Assembly (NCBI GenBank): GCA_900549915.1
Contig: URQF01000053.1
Location: 1 to 8,985, forward strand
Reading direction: 5' to 3'
DNA: 8,985 nt
From: an uncultured Mollicutes bacterium
Lineage (GTDB): Bacteria > Bacillota_I > Bacilli_A > RFN20 > CAG-288
This document shows positions 1 through 6,275 of this stretch, piece after piece. The notes under the pieces are model-generated. The model was not told the DNA's origin and searched no databases. It worked only from the letters and a program-made list of their open reading frames with translations. A program made the translations under genes and the position numbers. The number at the start of each line of letters is the position of its first letter. Position 1 is the first letter of the stretch.

Positions 1-182
1 TTGGCCGTCTTGTGCATCAGCCCTTCCTCGCCTTTCGCGAGGTAGACGGAATGCCAGAACTTCACTTGCTTGGCATAGCTGTCCTTCTGTGTCTTGGATA
101 TGCACCCTTCCGGGCAATCGAAAGTCCGGTACCCTTCGTACAGCATGACTGCCTTCAGCTTCTCATCGAACGTGTATTTCAT
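1..182 (-). CDS. IS3-family transposase OrfA, N-terminal part (runs off the window edge)
   Basis: The minus strand from the ATG at 182-180 reads MKYTFDEKLKAVMLYEGY and continues open to the window edge, about 60 residues. The pattern (KYTFDEKLKAV near the start, then a W..VY...GEEGL segment near residue 47-57) is that of the helix-turn-helix OrfA protein of IS3-family elements. In these elements OrfA binds the terminal repeats, and a frameshifted OrfAB is the DDE transposase. The start is supported by an AGGAGGGG ribosome binding site at 191-198, 8 bases upstream, and by the terminal repeat 50 bases further out. Only the first third of orfA is present; orfB and the other IS end must lie left of the window. 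The segment looks more G/C-rich than the genes further right, as expected for a transferred element. Family assignment is by recalled motif pattern, not a search. Confidence 0.75.
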   Translation of the reverse strand, partial: MKYTFDEKLKAVMLYEGYRTFDCPEGCISKTQKDSYAKQVKFWHSVYLAKGEEGLMHKTA

Positions 183-232
183 CGAAAAAGCCCCTCCTAT
201 GGCTTCGGGCAGGCATCATTGTCTTGTCCTTT

Positions 233-257
233 GGTCCAATATTAGGGGTTCGGTACA
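233..257 (-). repeat. Terminal inverted repeat of the IS3-family element
   Basis: This 25-bp segment starts with TGTACC at 257 on the minus strand and ends with TTGGACC at 233. It has the terminal TG and the C-run of IS3-type terminal repeats and sits at the usual distance in front of orfA. The partner repeat is outside the window, so the exact boundary is inferred. Confidence 0.5.
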
Positions 258-309
258 GATTATCTCGATATTCTAAAGCAAATGTAAGACTGAGGCCGCC
301 AGGCCAAGA

Positions 310-360
310 GCTAGCCTAGGTGTTCAAGGTCAATCGGACCCTTGAAATCTAGAGGCTAAC
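310..360. repeat. Long imperfect stem-loop
   Basis: The left arm starts GCTAGCCTAGGTGTTCAAGG at 310 and the right arm ends at 360 with CTAGAGGCTAAC. The inner TTCAAGG/CCTTGAA pair is perfect over 7 bp. The outer GCTAGCC/GGCTAAC pair forms with one G-U-type mismatch, and a TAG/CTA block lies between. The roughly 20-bp arms make this one of the strongest secondary structures in the window. It could be the body of a structured RNA with the terminator-like hairpin at 389-446, or a remnant of a mobile element. Confidence 0.5.
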
Positions 361-388
361 CGACTACACTAAGTATGAAACTGATTAT

Positions 389-446
389 GGCTGCTAGGTC
401 TGCCAGTATGTCTAAGACATACCTTAGGATTAATGCAGCCTTTTTT
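389..446 (+). terminator. Terminator-like hairpin with T6 tail, plus strand
   Basis: GGCTGC (389-394) pairs with GCAGCC (435-440). An inner perfect stem GTATGTC (406-412) / GACATAC (416-422) has a 3-base loop, and TTTTTT follows at 441-446. A G/C-closed stem followed by a T-run is the intrinsic terminator pattern, although the stem has an internal loop and is longer than usual. No plus-strand gene can be seen before it, so it would end either an unrecognised RNA or a transcript interrupted by the IS. Confidence 0.45.
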
Positions 447-695
447 AGTTTCAACCTGGCTTCGCCTTTATGGCCTGGCGGTGATCAGAATAAGACCTCA
501 TCTGGATTAATCCTCCATTTCCGGTCTCACTTAATATGGGAACGGAACTGGAGTTTTTTCCAAAAAATCTGGACCATAAATAAACAGGAAGGGAGCGGTT
601 TCTCTCAAAGGCAAGGATACCCATAGGGGACATGTGCCTCCTTGAGTAGCCGTTCCATTCTCGTTTTGGTTTACAAATCAGTAAATATCCTTTGC

Positions 696-1568
696 TTAAT
701 TTTTGTTATACCCAACCTTTGGGTTTCTTGAATCGAACACACTCATCCAATGATTTTCTCTTTCAAGGACATATTCGTCGGTTACCGTATTCGGGAAGAT
801 TTCTAAAATAGAAAAATAGAAGTTATCCAAGAAATAATTTGAGTCTTTCTCATGCTCTTCAAAGAGCTTTTTCAACTCGACGTTTCCACCATGCAAAGTG
901 TTAAAGTAATCGTTCCATCTTTTTAAAAGGCAACCATTGTCGTTGTATGCAGATCCAATATAAACCTTGTGCTCCTTGTGATTGTTGAGGCAATAAACGG
1001 CTTTGACGGCTTTCAATTCTTTTTTCCAATCTTCTCCAAGATTGGTGCTTTGGAGATAGTTCATCAAGTCTGACATCTTTTCGTTAATGTTGAAATAGCC
1101 CGGGAATTTCTTCCCACTATATGGTTTATCCAAAACTTCAATCACTTCACATCTGTCGAGAAATTTTCGCAATGTGAAATTATAGCCTTGGGCGTTCTTG
1201 CTGAGTCTAAAGATGACTCGATTGAACCATTTTCGGTATTTTTCAACCGGTTCTCTTTCACACGGAGCGCCAATGTTTATTTTCGTGATTTGACAAATAG
1301 ATGCTAAAAGCCATTCATCGCTGCGGTCTAATTGAATGGCAACGACAACCAGCTCATTACCATTTTTGATATAGGTCTTCTTGTTAGTAGGACTCTTGGC
1401 CCAAAATGAAAAGTCAGGACCATATTTTTCTTCTCTTTCGTCTCTTTTTAGCCACGAATCAATGTGTCTTTCACCATTAAATTCCGTGTTCAAGGTAATG
1501 CGAGCAGATTTAAATTCTTCACTATCAACATCGATATTTAGAAGATCGTTTAGCTTGATTTTTTCCAT
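696..1568 (-). CDS. GIY-YIG nuclease family protein with conserved N-terminal domain of unknown function
   Basis: This 290-residue protein starts MEKIKLNDLL. The ATG at 1568 is chosen because an AAGGGG ribosome binding site lies about 7 bases upstream; an upstream in-frame ATG at 1634 would place the start inside a terminator stem. The C-terminal third (about residues 189-290) is a GIY-YIG domain: VYC at 191-193, VYIGSA at 202-207, Arg217 followed by Trp, a HGGN stretch at 226-229, an acidic ERENHW segment near 269-274 and a closing YN at 287-288. These match the tyrosines, arginine, glutamate and asparagine of the family's active site, so cutting activity is plausible. The first 185 residues resemble the N-terminal part of a widespread but uncharacterised family of about 290 residues, including a FPGY motif. 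No signal peptide or membrane segment is seen. It lies behind a small repeat-protein gene and an intrinsic terminator, so its expression probably depends on read-through. A role in defence or DNA mobility is possible but unproven. Confidence 0.8.
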   Translation of the reverse strand: MEKIKLNDLLNIDVDSEEFKSARITLNTEFNGERHIDSWLKRDEREEKYGPDFSFWAKSPTNKKTYIKNGNELVVVAIQLDRSDEWLLASICQITKINIGAPCEREPVEKYRKWFNRVIFRLSKNAQGYNFTLRKFLDRCEVIEVLDKPYSGKKFPGYFNINEKMSDLMNYLQSTNLGEDWKKELKAVKAVYCLNNHKEHKVYIGSAYNDNGCLLKRWNDYFNTLHGGNVELKKLFEEHEKDSNYFLDNFYFSILEIFPNTVTDEYVLERENHWMSVFDSRNPKVGYNKN

Positions 1569-1584
1569 TCCTATTCCCCTTATG

Positions 1585-1624
1585 AAAAAAGACTGCATAC
1601 AACATGTTTTTGATGTATGCAGTC
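1585..1624 (-). terminator. Intrinsic terminator/attenuator between the repeat-protein gene and the GIY-YIG gene
   Basis: On the minus strand GACTGCATACA pairs perfectly with TGTATGCAGTC (11 bp, 1591-1624) across a 12-base A-rich loop, and is followed directly by TTTTTT (1590-1585). The hairpin begins 17 bases after the stop of the 55-codon gene. It ends 16 bases before the ATG of the nuclease gene, leaving only the nuclease ribosome binding site between them. This placement fits a partial terminator that lowers nuclease output relative to the small protein. Confidence 0.8.
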
Positions 1625-1641
1625 CATTGTACATCTTTTGA

Positions 1642-1809
1642 TTACTTGATTATAGCCTCGAAATCCGCACCATAACTTACTTCTCTTAATTTAACGTCTT
1701 CGCCATAATCCACCATCCTGGCTTTGATGTCCTCACCATAACCGACAATCTTGAACGTTACTCGTTTACCTTTCAACATTTTAATATCTGCCTTGCTGAA
1801 TCTAGACAT
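1642..1809 (-). CDS. 55-residue protein made of three 11-residue YGED-type repeats, function unknown
   Basis: The translation starts MSRFSKADIKMLKGKRVTFK and then runs through three consecutive 11-residue units: GYGEDIKARMV, DYGEDVKLREV and SYGADFEAIIK, followed by TAA. The alternating hydrophobic pattern with a turn at YGED suggests short beta strands stacked or knotted on each other. It recalls small repeat proteins of the DUF6150 (septoil-knot-like) kind, but that link is from memory only. The start is supported by AAGGAGTG about 9 bases upstream and by a consensus promoter whose start site would lie about 20 bases before the ATG. It is the first gene of the transcript that may read into the GIY-YIG gene. 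No catalytic residues, signal peptide or Cys pairs are seen. Possible roles are a regulator, inhibitor or partner of the nuclease; none is demonstrated. Confidence 0.75.
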   Translation of the reverse strand: MSRFSKADIKMLKGKRVTFKIVGYGEDIKARMVDYGEDVKLREVSYGADFEAIIK

Positions 1810-1835
1810 GATTTGCCACTCCTTTTAAAGACATA

Positions 1836-1864
1836 TCTATATTACCCCCCCCGATCTTTGTCAA
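1836..1864 (-). promoter_or_regulatory. Consensus promoter with an 8-G run in its 17-bp spacer (likely phase-variable)
   Basis: On the minus strand there is a perfect -35 box TTGACA (1864-1859), a spacer of exactly 17 bases (AAGATCGGGGGGGGTAA, 1858-1842) and a -10 box TATAGA (1841-1836). Transcription would begin near 1829, about 20 bases before the start codon at 1809. The eight consecutive Gs (1845-1852) are the longest G/C homopolymer in the window. Slippage would change the -35 to -10 distance away from the optimal 17. Confidence 0.8.
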
Positions 1865-2135
1865 CAAAGCAATAGATTTCACCAATTTTATTATATGCAA
1901 GTTATGTTCTTTTTTGAGGTTGCTTTTTATATTTATGTCTCAGTACAAAGTATTGATTTAATACAGATTTCTTATTTTTGTTTTAAATTATCAAGCACTT
2001 CGTAACTTTTATTTATACTTTTACGTAATTCATCTTATATACGCTAACAAGCAAGAACAAAAGACAATCACCTCTCTTCGTCATGTTCCTGTGTTTTACA
2101 TAGTTACACTAGATGATGTGGTTATTTACAAATAT

Positions 2136-2279
2136 GGGTATCTCAAAAATCACTATTTATGAATGCTATGCTTTAGAAATTCTTTCCGACGACAATGCGA
2201 TTCAGCGATTCTTTTGTTTCTTCTTAACAAAAGAATCGTTAGTCCTCTTCATGAATCGTTGATATTTTTAGAGACACTC
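2136..2279. mobile_element. MITE-like unit with imperfect terminal inverted repeats and a central hairpin
   Basis: The left end reads GGGTATCTCAAAAATCA. The right end, read on the minus strand, gives GAGTGTCTCTAAAAATATCA, the same sequence with two mismatches and small insertions. The interior holds a perfect 13-bp stem (2206-2218 with 2226-2238). The unit is about 144 bp, has no coding frame, and lies in an intergenic region, which fits a miniature inverted-repeat element. A target duplication was not found, so this remains tentative. Confidence 0.35.
2206..2238. repeat. Perfect 13-bp hairpin without a T-run
   Basis: CGATTCTTTTGTT pairs with AACAAAAGAATCG across a 7-base loop (TCTTCTT). Neither side is followed by a T-run in the reading direction, so this is not a convincing terminator. 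It lies inside the MITE-like unit. Confidence 0.6.
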
Positions 2280-2402
2280 TTTTTCGTTCCTGTTTTTTCG
2301 GTTCTAATATCATTTAGTACCGCTTAAAAGATGGTCTGGTTATGCACTGGAAATCGATGGAGAAAGACTGTGTAATTGCTGTACTCTGTGTTTATCTCTT
2401 CA

Positions 2403-2411
2403 TGTTATAAT
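2403..2411 (+). promoter_or_regulatory. Extended -10 promoter of the SbcD/SbcC-like operon
   Basis: TGTTATAAT contains a perfect TATAAT (2406-2411) preceded by TG and one base, the extended -10 form that works without a good -35. The hexamers at 16-18 bases upstream do not resemble TTGACA. Transcription would start near 2418, about 30 bases before the ATG at 2448. Confidence 0.6.
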
Positions 2412-2447
2412 TTCCAATAGAGAGTAACGAGCTACGAAGGAGGAAAT

Positions 2448-3509
2448 ATGAAAATTATTCACGCTGCTGATCTTCATCTTGGTTCTCCGATAGACAATAA
2501 ACTGAAAAGCATATCTGACAACAGGAAAAGAGAAGTGCGGACTTCTTTTCTCCGTCTTGCAGACTACGCAAAAGAGAATTCGATTCCTGTTGTGCTTCTT
2601 TCTGGAGATGTCTTTGATTCCGATACCCCTTCTAGGAAAGACAAGAAGTTTTTCTATGATGTTATCCGTGAGTACAAAGAGATTACCTTCTATTATTTAA
2701 AGGGAAACCATGACCGCAGGAGTAAGGAAGAAGATAGGCCAGAGAATCTAAAGAGGTTCTCTTCCAAGTGGACTTCCTATCCTTTATCAGAAAATATCAC
2801 TCTGAGTGGTATTGAAAGGTGCAAGGAGAACTATCTTTCTTTTTATGACACTCTTTCCCTAGAGGAAGATAAGAGGAATCTAGTTAGGCTCCATGGAGCC
2901 CTGAGCGATAAAGCAGGAAGGGATTCCATCTATCTCAAGAAGCTAAAGAACAAGAATATTGATTATCTTGCCCTTGGACATATCCATTCCTATCAAGAGG
3001 GAAGGATGGATGAGAGAGGAAGCTATGCTTACCCTGGCTGCCTCCAAGGAAGAGGATTTGATGAAACCGGAGAAAAAGGATTTATTCTCCTTACTGTGGA
3101 TGACAAAAAGATCACGAAGGAGTTTGTTCCTTTTTCCCATGTTGTCATCCGGCAAGAGGAAGTTGATATCACAAATAGGAGTTCCATTCCATCCATCATC
3201 AGCAAGATCAAAGAATCGGTATCCTTTGATCCCGATGACATTTATCGCATCGTTTTAAAAGGAGATGTCTTAGAAGATACAGACTTTAAAGAAGAAGACA
3301 TCGAACGGGAACTAAGCGGTCTTGCACGTCTAGTCAATGTAAAGAATAGAACCCGGATTCAGTTTAATCAGGAAAAACTCGAGAGAGATTTTTCCCTAAA
3401 AGGAGAGTTCTATCGTCTTGTCTTGAAAGATAGTACTCTCTCCGATCAAGAAAAGCAGAAAATCATCACGCTAGGCTTAGCTGCTCTAGAGAAAAAGGAG
3501 CTCTTCTGA
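2448..3509 (+). CDS. SbcD/YhaO-like metallophosphoesterase (DNA repair exonuclease subunit)
   Basis: This 353-residue protein carries all motifs of Mre11/SbcD-type metallophosphoesterases: DLH (Asp8, His10), GDVFD (Asp54), GNHD (Asn87, His88), His149 in LHGAL, and GHIH (His178, His180). These bind two metal ions, usually Mn2+, that cleave DNA phosphodiester bonds. A PGCLQGRGFDETGEKGF stretch follows the catalytic domain, as in YhaO-type members. The last 130 residues would be the ATPase-binding region. The start is fixed by AAGGAGG at 2437-2443, four bases before the ATG, and by MKIIHAADLHLG, the usual N-terminus. It is the first gene of a two-gene operon with the SMC-like ATPase that follows after one base. 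The pair probably processes DNA ends or hairpins in repair. I assign it to the family with high confidence, but leave open whether it is a strict SbcD or a YhaO-type paralogue. Confidence 0.9.
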   Translation: MKIIHAADLHLGSPIDNKLKSISDNRKREVRTSFLRLADYAKENSIPVVLLSGDVFDSDTPSRKDKKFFYDVIREYKEITFYYLKGNHDRRSKEEDRPENLKRFSSKWTSYPLSENITLSGIERCKENYLSFYDTLSLEEDKRNLVRLHGALSDKAGRDSIYLKKLKNKNIDYLALGHIHSYQEGRMDERGSYAYPGCLQGRGFDETGEKGFILLTVDDKKITKEFVPFSHVVIRQEEVDITNRSSIPSIISKIKESVSFDPDDIYRIVLKGDVLEDTDFKEEDIERELSGLARLVNVKNRTRIQFNQEKLERDFSLKGEFYRLVLKDSTLSDQEKQKIITLGLAALEKKELF

Positions 3510-3510
3510 A

Positions 3511-5976
3511 ATGGAACTGAAACAAGCTTATATCCGTGCCTTTGGAAACAGGGAAGACAGAACCATTGATTTCAAAGAGGGAATCAATGATTTCCTGGAA
3601 AACAACGGAGAAGGAAAGACCACTCTTGCCAATTATCTTTTGGCAAGGTTCTATGGATTAGGAAAGGTCTCTAGTCCAGAACGGAAGAGATATCTTCCCT
3701 ATTCTGGCAAAGATTGTGGCGGCTCTTTGGAATTCTCGGATCATGGCTCTGACTATCGTATCGAGCGTCATTTTGGGAAGAGACCAAATGAAGACACGAG
3801 GCGTCTTTTCTGTAATACGAAGGAAGTGGAGATAAACGGAGAAATCGGCAATTTCTTCTTTCCAGGTTTAGACAGAGAATCCTTCTGTAAACTGGTGTTT
3901 TTAACACCAGAGAATCTGATCATCGGATCCACAGAATCCATTGATAGTAAGAGGGGTCATTATACGGATGGTACCGATGAAAGCTATACTTTCGATGATG
4001 TCATCACTGCTCTTAGTGATCTTCAGAAGGAATACAAACCAAAAAGAAATGGACAGAAACAAGGAAAGATTGCCCAGTGCCGTGAAAAGATCAATGCTTT
4101 AGAAGAGCTCAAAGAGAACAGAACAGATAAACAGCTTGGCCTTGAACAATCTTATGTTGAATTAAAAGGTTTAAAGAAGAGCATTGTTGAAAAGAAGAAA
4201 GAACGAGACGAAATCATTCAGAAGAATAACACGATTGAGATCTATCATTCCTTCTTGGATAAGAAAGAACAAGTAGAAGAAGCCAGAGCAGCAGCAGAGA
4301 AAGAGAAATCCTCTTTTCCTTATGGAGTGCCTTCGGAAGATGAGATCCGTAAGGCAGAAGATGCTTCTAGTAGAAAAGAAGCTGCTATCGAGAATCAAAA
4401 TAATTCATCTCTCCCTTCTTGGGAAGAAGCGAAGTATAAAAGTCTAAAGGAAGACTTTAAAGAAGGAGTACCCTCCCAAGAAGACTTCGATAAAATAAGT
4501 AAACAAATTTATCAATGCCAGACCCTAAAGGAGAAAAGGAGCAAGTCTCCCTTTACAGAGGAGGAAAAGAATGTCCTCTCTTACTATGAAGAGAATCCAA
4601 TCCCTAGGGAAGAAATCAAAGCAGCCTATCAGGAATACAAGGATGCAAAGAAGAACTACATTCCAAAACCAGAAACAGAGAACAACAAGAAAGGAAGGAA
4701 TTCAAAGCTGTTCTTTATCTTACTCGCTGTAGCATTTGCTGTTGTAGGAATCCTTTTAGGCATACTTGTCTCAAAATGGTGCTTCTTTATTCTTGTCCTC
4801 ACTCCTGTTTTGATTGTAGTAGGTGCCTTCCTATCGAAAGGAAAAAAGACAGCAGAGCCAAGCTTAGATTTAGACAAAGAAAAACTAGACAAAGCACAAG
4901 AAGAGATAAAGAGACTTCTTAGAATCCAAGGAGATGATATTGAAGAAGCTTATGGACGTATAGAATCCAATTATGGTCATTATCGTGACCTTCTATCCAA
5001 GAAAGATAGGGCAGATAGAAAAATAAAAGAAGATAAAGAAACTCTTTCTTCTACTTTGGAATCGCTTAATGAATTCTTTGGCAAGTATCACCTGTATTCT
5101 AATAACTATGAAGAAAATCTAAAATCATTAAAGCAGTCTGCTTCAAGCTTGGAAGACTTCCAAAGAAAAGAAGAAGCTTATTCCAAGCAGAAAGAAGAAA
5201 GCGAAAAAGCAATCAACGAGTACGATCATCAAATTAACGCCTTCTTAAACAAATACAAGCTATCTTCTCTAAAGGGATTAAGCTTGGCAATATCAGACTA
5301 TAACTCTGCCCTTCAGTTCTATGACAAGAGCAAGAAAGTGCTAGAAGACTACATCAATGAAAAGAAACTAGATCCAAACTGGAAGAGGGAAAACGCAGAG
5401 CTTATGGATATCAGCTCATTAAACGGTGAGATTGATAATCTAGTAAAACAAGAGAATACATTAGAACAACAGATTTCGGAAACAGAAGACACTCTCAGCC
5501 AATGGGACAATGAACTTGTATGCCTTCCGGATTTAAAAATAACCCTAACTCAATTGAAAGAGAAAGAACAGAGGATTGGAAAGACAATCGATTATCTAAA
5601 CAAGGCAGAAGCCAACATTAAGAACCGCTATATTAAGCCAAGGCATGACCGGTTTGTCCACTACAGTGACAGGATTGAAAAGACGAGGGGAGAAAAAATC
5701 CGGTTCAATACTGACTTTGCTGTTTCTCTCGATGAAAGCGGAGCAAGCCAAGACTATAACCATCTCTCGAGCGGACAGACTGCTCTTGTTCTTCTCTGCT
5801 ATACCCTTGCTTTAAATGACAGCATCTTCAAAGAAGACAAGCCTTTCCTGATCAGGGATGATCTCTTCAGGTACTTAGATGAAGAGCATCTTAGGAAAGC
5901 AAGAATTCTAAGGAATGAAATCTCCAAAGAAAGACAGATCATCTACTTCACCTGTCATTCATCCCGTAACCTATAA
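3511..5976 (+). CDS. SbcC/YhaN-like ABC-type ATPase with central membrane hairpin
   Basis: This 821-residue protein has SMC/Rad50 architecture. At the N-terminus are a P-loop ENNGEGKTT (30-38, Lys36) and a YLPYSGKDCGGSLEF segment typical of YhaN-type ATPases. Long charged coiled-coil segments follow on both sides of a double membrane segment (about 400-420 and 423-441). At the C-terminus are the signature LSSGQ (752-756), the Walker B-type RDD (782-784), a D-loop YLD (788-790) and the switch His816. The two halves would fold back so that the ends form one ATPase head and the coiled-coil tip lies in the membrane. Odd points are Glu30 where most P-loops have Gly or Ala, and a TPE at 132-134 where relatives usually have the Q-loop Gln. 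The ATG follows the upstream stop by one base, and AAGGAG (3495-3500) lies inside the upstream gene, so translation is probably coupled. It likely controls the nuclease encoded just before it. Confidence 0.88.
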   Translation: MELKQAYIRAFGNREDRTIDFKEGINDFLENNGEGKTTLANYLLARFYGLGKVSSPERKRYLPYSGKDCGGSLEFSDHGSDYRIERHFGKRPNEDTRRLFCNTKEVEINGEIGNFFFPGLDRESFCKLVFLTPENLIIGSTESIDSKRGHYTDGTDESYTFDDVITALSDLQKEYKPKRNGQKQGKIAQCREKINALEELKENRTDKQLGLEQSYVELKGLKKSIVEKKKERDEIIQKNNTIEIYHSFLDKKEQVEEARAAAEKEKSSFPYGVPSEDEIRKAEDASSRKEAAIENQNNSSLPSWEEAKYKSLKEDFKEGVPSQEDFDKISKQIYQCQTLKEKRSKSPFTEEEKNVLSYYEENPIPREEIKAAYQEYKDAKKNYIPKPETENNKKGRNSKLFFILLAVAFAVVGILLGILVSKWCFFILVLTPVLIVVGAFLSKGKKTAEPSLDLDKEKLDKAQEEIKRLLRIQGDDIEEAYGRIESNYGHYRDLLSKKDRADRKIKEDKETLSSTLESLNEFFGKYHLYSNNYEENLKSLKQSASSLEDFQRKEEAYSKQKEESEKAINEYDHQINAFLNKYKLSSLKGLSLAISDYNSALQFYDKSKKVLEDYINEKKLDPNWKRENAELMDISSLNGEIDNLVKQENTLEQQISETEDTLSQWDNELVCLPDLKITLTQLKEKEQRIGKTIDYLNKAEANIKNRYIKPRHDRFVHYSDRIEKTRGEKIRFNTDFAVSLDESGASQDYNHLSSGQTALVLLCYTLALNDSIFKEDKPFLIRDDLFRYLDEEHLRKARILRNEISKERQIIYFTCHSSRNL

Positions 5977-6127
5977 AACCAGTTCCATCTTTTCTTTCTA
6001 GGCTCTTCTGTTTTACAGCATTCAGAAAACAAGTGTTCTTTAAGCTATCTGTTTTGAACCCGAACCGATTGCTTATTGGATAGGATGTTTTGCATCTGTA
6101 ATCTTATAGCCAGCGTCCTTATTCCTA
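5977..6127. other. Intergenic stretch after the SbcD/SbcC-like operon, no clear terminator
   Basis: No strong stem followed by a T-run is seen after the ATPase gene. The only candidate, around AGAAAACAAGTGTTCT near 6025-6040, has a weak, A/T-rich stem. No gene is present on either strand. Transcripts of the operon might therefore extend into the repeat array that begins at 6128. Confidence 0.45.
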
Positions 6128-6275
6128 TTTTTGGTGCAGAATAATACGATTTTTTGCCTGTTTTTGGTGCAGAGATACATATAAATAGGTTGATTTCTGG
6201 TGCAGAATACTGGAGAGATAGCTTGATTTTTGGTGCGGATGTCTATTCAATTCACCAGATTTTTGGTGTAGAATA
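6128..6275 (+). repeat. Five 16-bp direct repeats at an exact 33-bp period
   Basis: Copies start at 6128, 6161, 6194, 6227 and 6260, always 33 bases apart. The consensus is TTTTTGGTGCAGAATA; the copies match it at 16, 13, 15, 12 and 15 of 16 positions. The 17-base spacers differ, though two end in TTGA. The last copy ends 18 bases before the start codon of the AAA ATPase gene and touches its ribosome binding region. A 33-bp period puts the sites on nearly the same face of the helix, as expected for binding sites (iteron-like) of a multimeric protein. All copies also share a reading frame (FLVQN), but stop codons in that frame between copies argue against coding here. Two related copies lie behind the gene. 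Confidence 0.85.

Larger units (their letters stand above)
1..257 (-). mobile_element. End of an IS3-family insertion sequence (orfA-proximal end)
   Basis: The element is read from right to left. It begins at 257 with TGTACCGAACCCCTAATA on the minus strand, followed by TTGGACC. IS3-family ends typically start with TG and carry a CCCC...TTGGAC block, which is seen here. orfA starts 75 bases inside. Bases 258-260 (GAT) would be the start of any target duplication; this cannot be confirmed because the other end is outside the window. Confidence 0.65.
258..695. other. 438-bp region without a convincing gene
   Basis: This lies between the IS end and the 3' end of the GIY-YIG gene. Its left half carries two strong stem-loops (310-360 and 389-446), the second with a T-run, suggesting a plus-strand RNA or the tail of a disrupted transcript. 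Right after the IS end, the plus strand reads DYLDILKQM and a stop, which could be the last codons of a gene split by the IS, but this is too short to judge. A 60-codon minus-strand frame (633-451) has an AAGGAGG at 637-643, but it lies only 3 bases from the first ATG and 12 from the next, and the protein resembles nothing I know. I do not call it a gene. Confidence 0.5.
1865..2405. other. 540-bp A/T-rich region between divergent promoters, no gene seen
   Basis: The stretch separates the minus-strand repeat-protein/nuclease module from the plus-strand nuclease-ATPase operon. Both strands were read; only very short frames occur, such as a 23-codon minus-strand frame that starts MTKRGDCLLFLLV near 2085. 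None has enough support to be called. The notable content is the inverted-repeat unit at 2136-2279, described separately. Confidence 0.6.

Noticed and set aside
375..626. 83-codon plus-strand frame
   Set aside because: It starts inside the hairpin region, has no ribosome binding site, and reads through the terminator-like T-run.
451..633. 60-codon minus-strand gene with AAGGAGG upstream
   Set aside because: The ribosome binding site is too close to the first ATG and far from the next, and the protein resembles nothing known. The region seems non-coding or a remnant.
1569..1634. Longer start of the GIY-YIG protein (ATG at 1634)
   Set aside because: The extra 22 codons run through the terminator hairpin and lack a ribosome binding site, whereas the ATG at 1568 has AAGGGG at the right distance.
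2015..2087. 23-codon minus-strand frame starting MTKRGDCLLFLLV, possible small hydrophobic toxin
   Set aside because: Only a weak, badly spaced ribosome binding site; no terminator or antisense promoter; the hydrophobic stretch is too short.
2206..2238. Intrinsic terminator
   Set aside because: The stem is perfect but no T-run follows on either strand and no gene ends near it.
6128..6275. CRISPR array
   Set aside because: Repeats are only 16 bp and imperfect, spacers are 17 bp, and no cas gene is present. The spacing is regular but the dimensions do not fit CRISPR.
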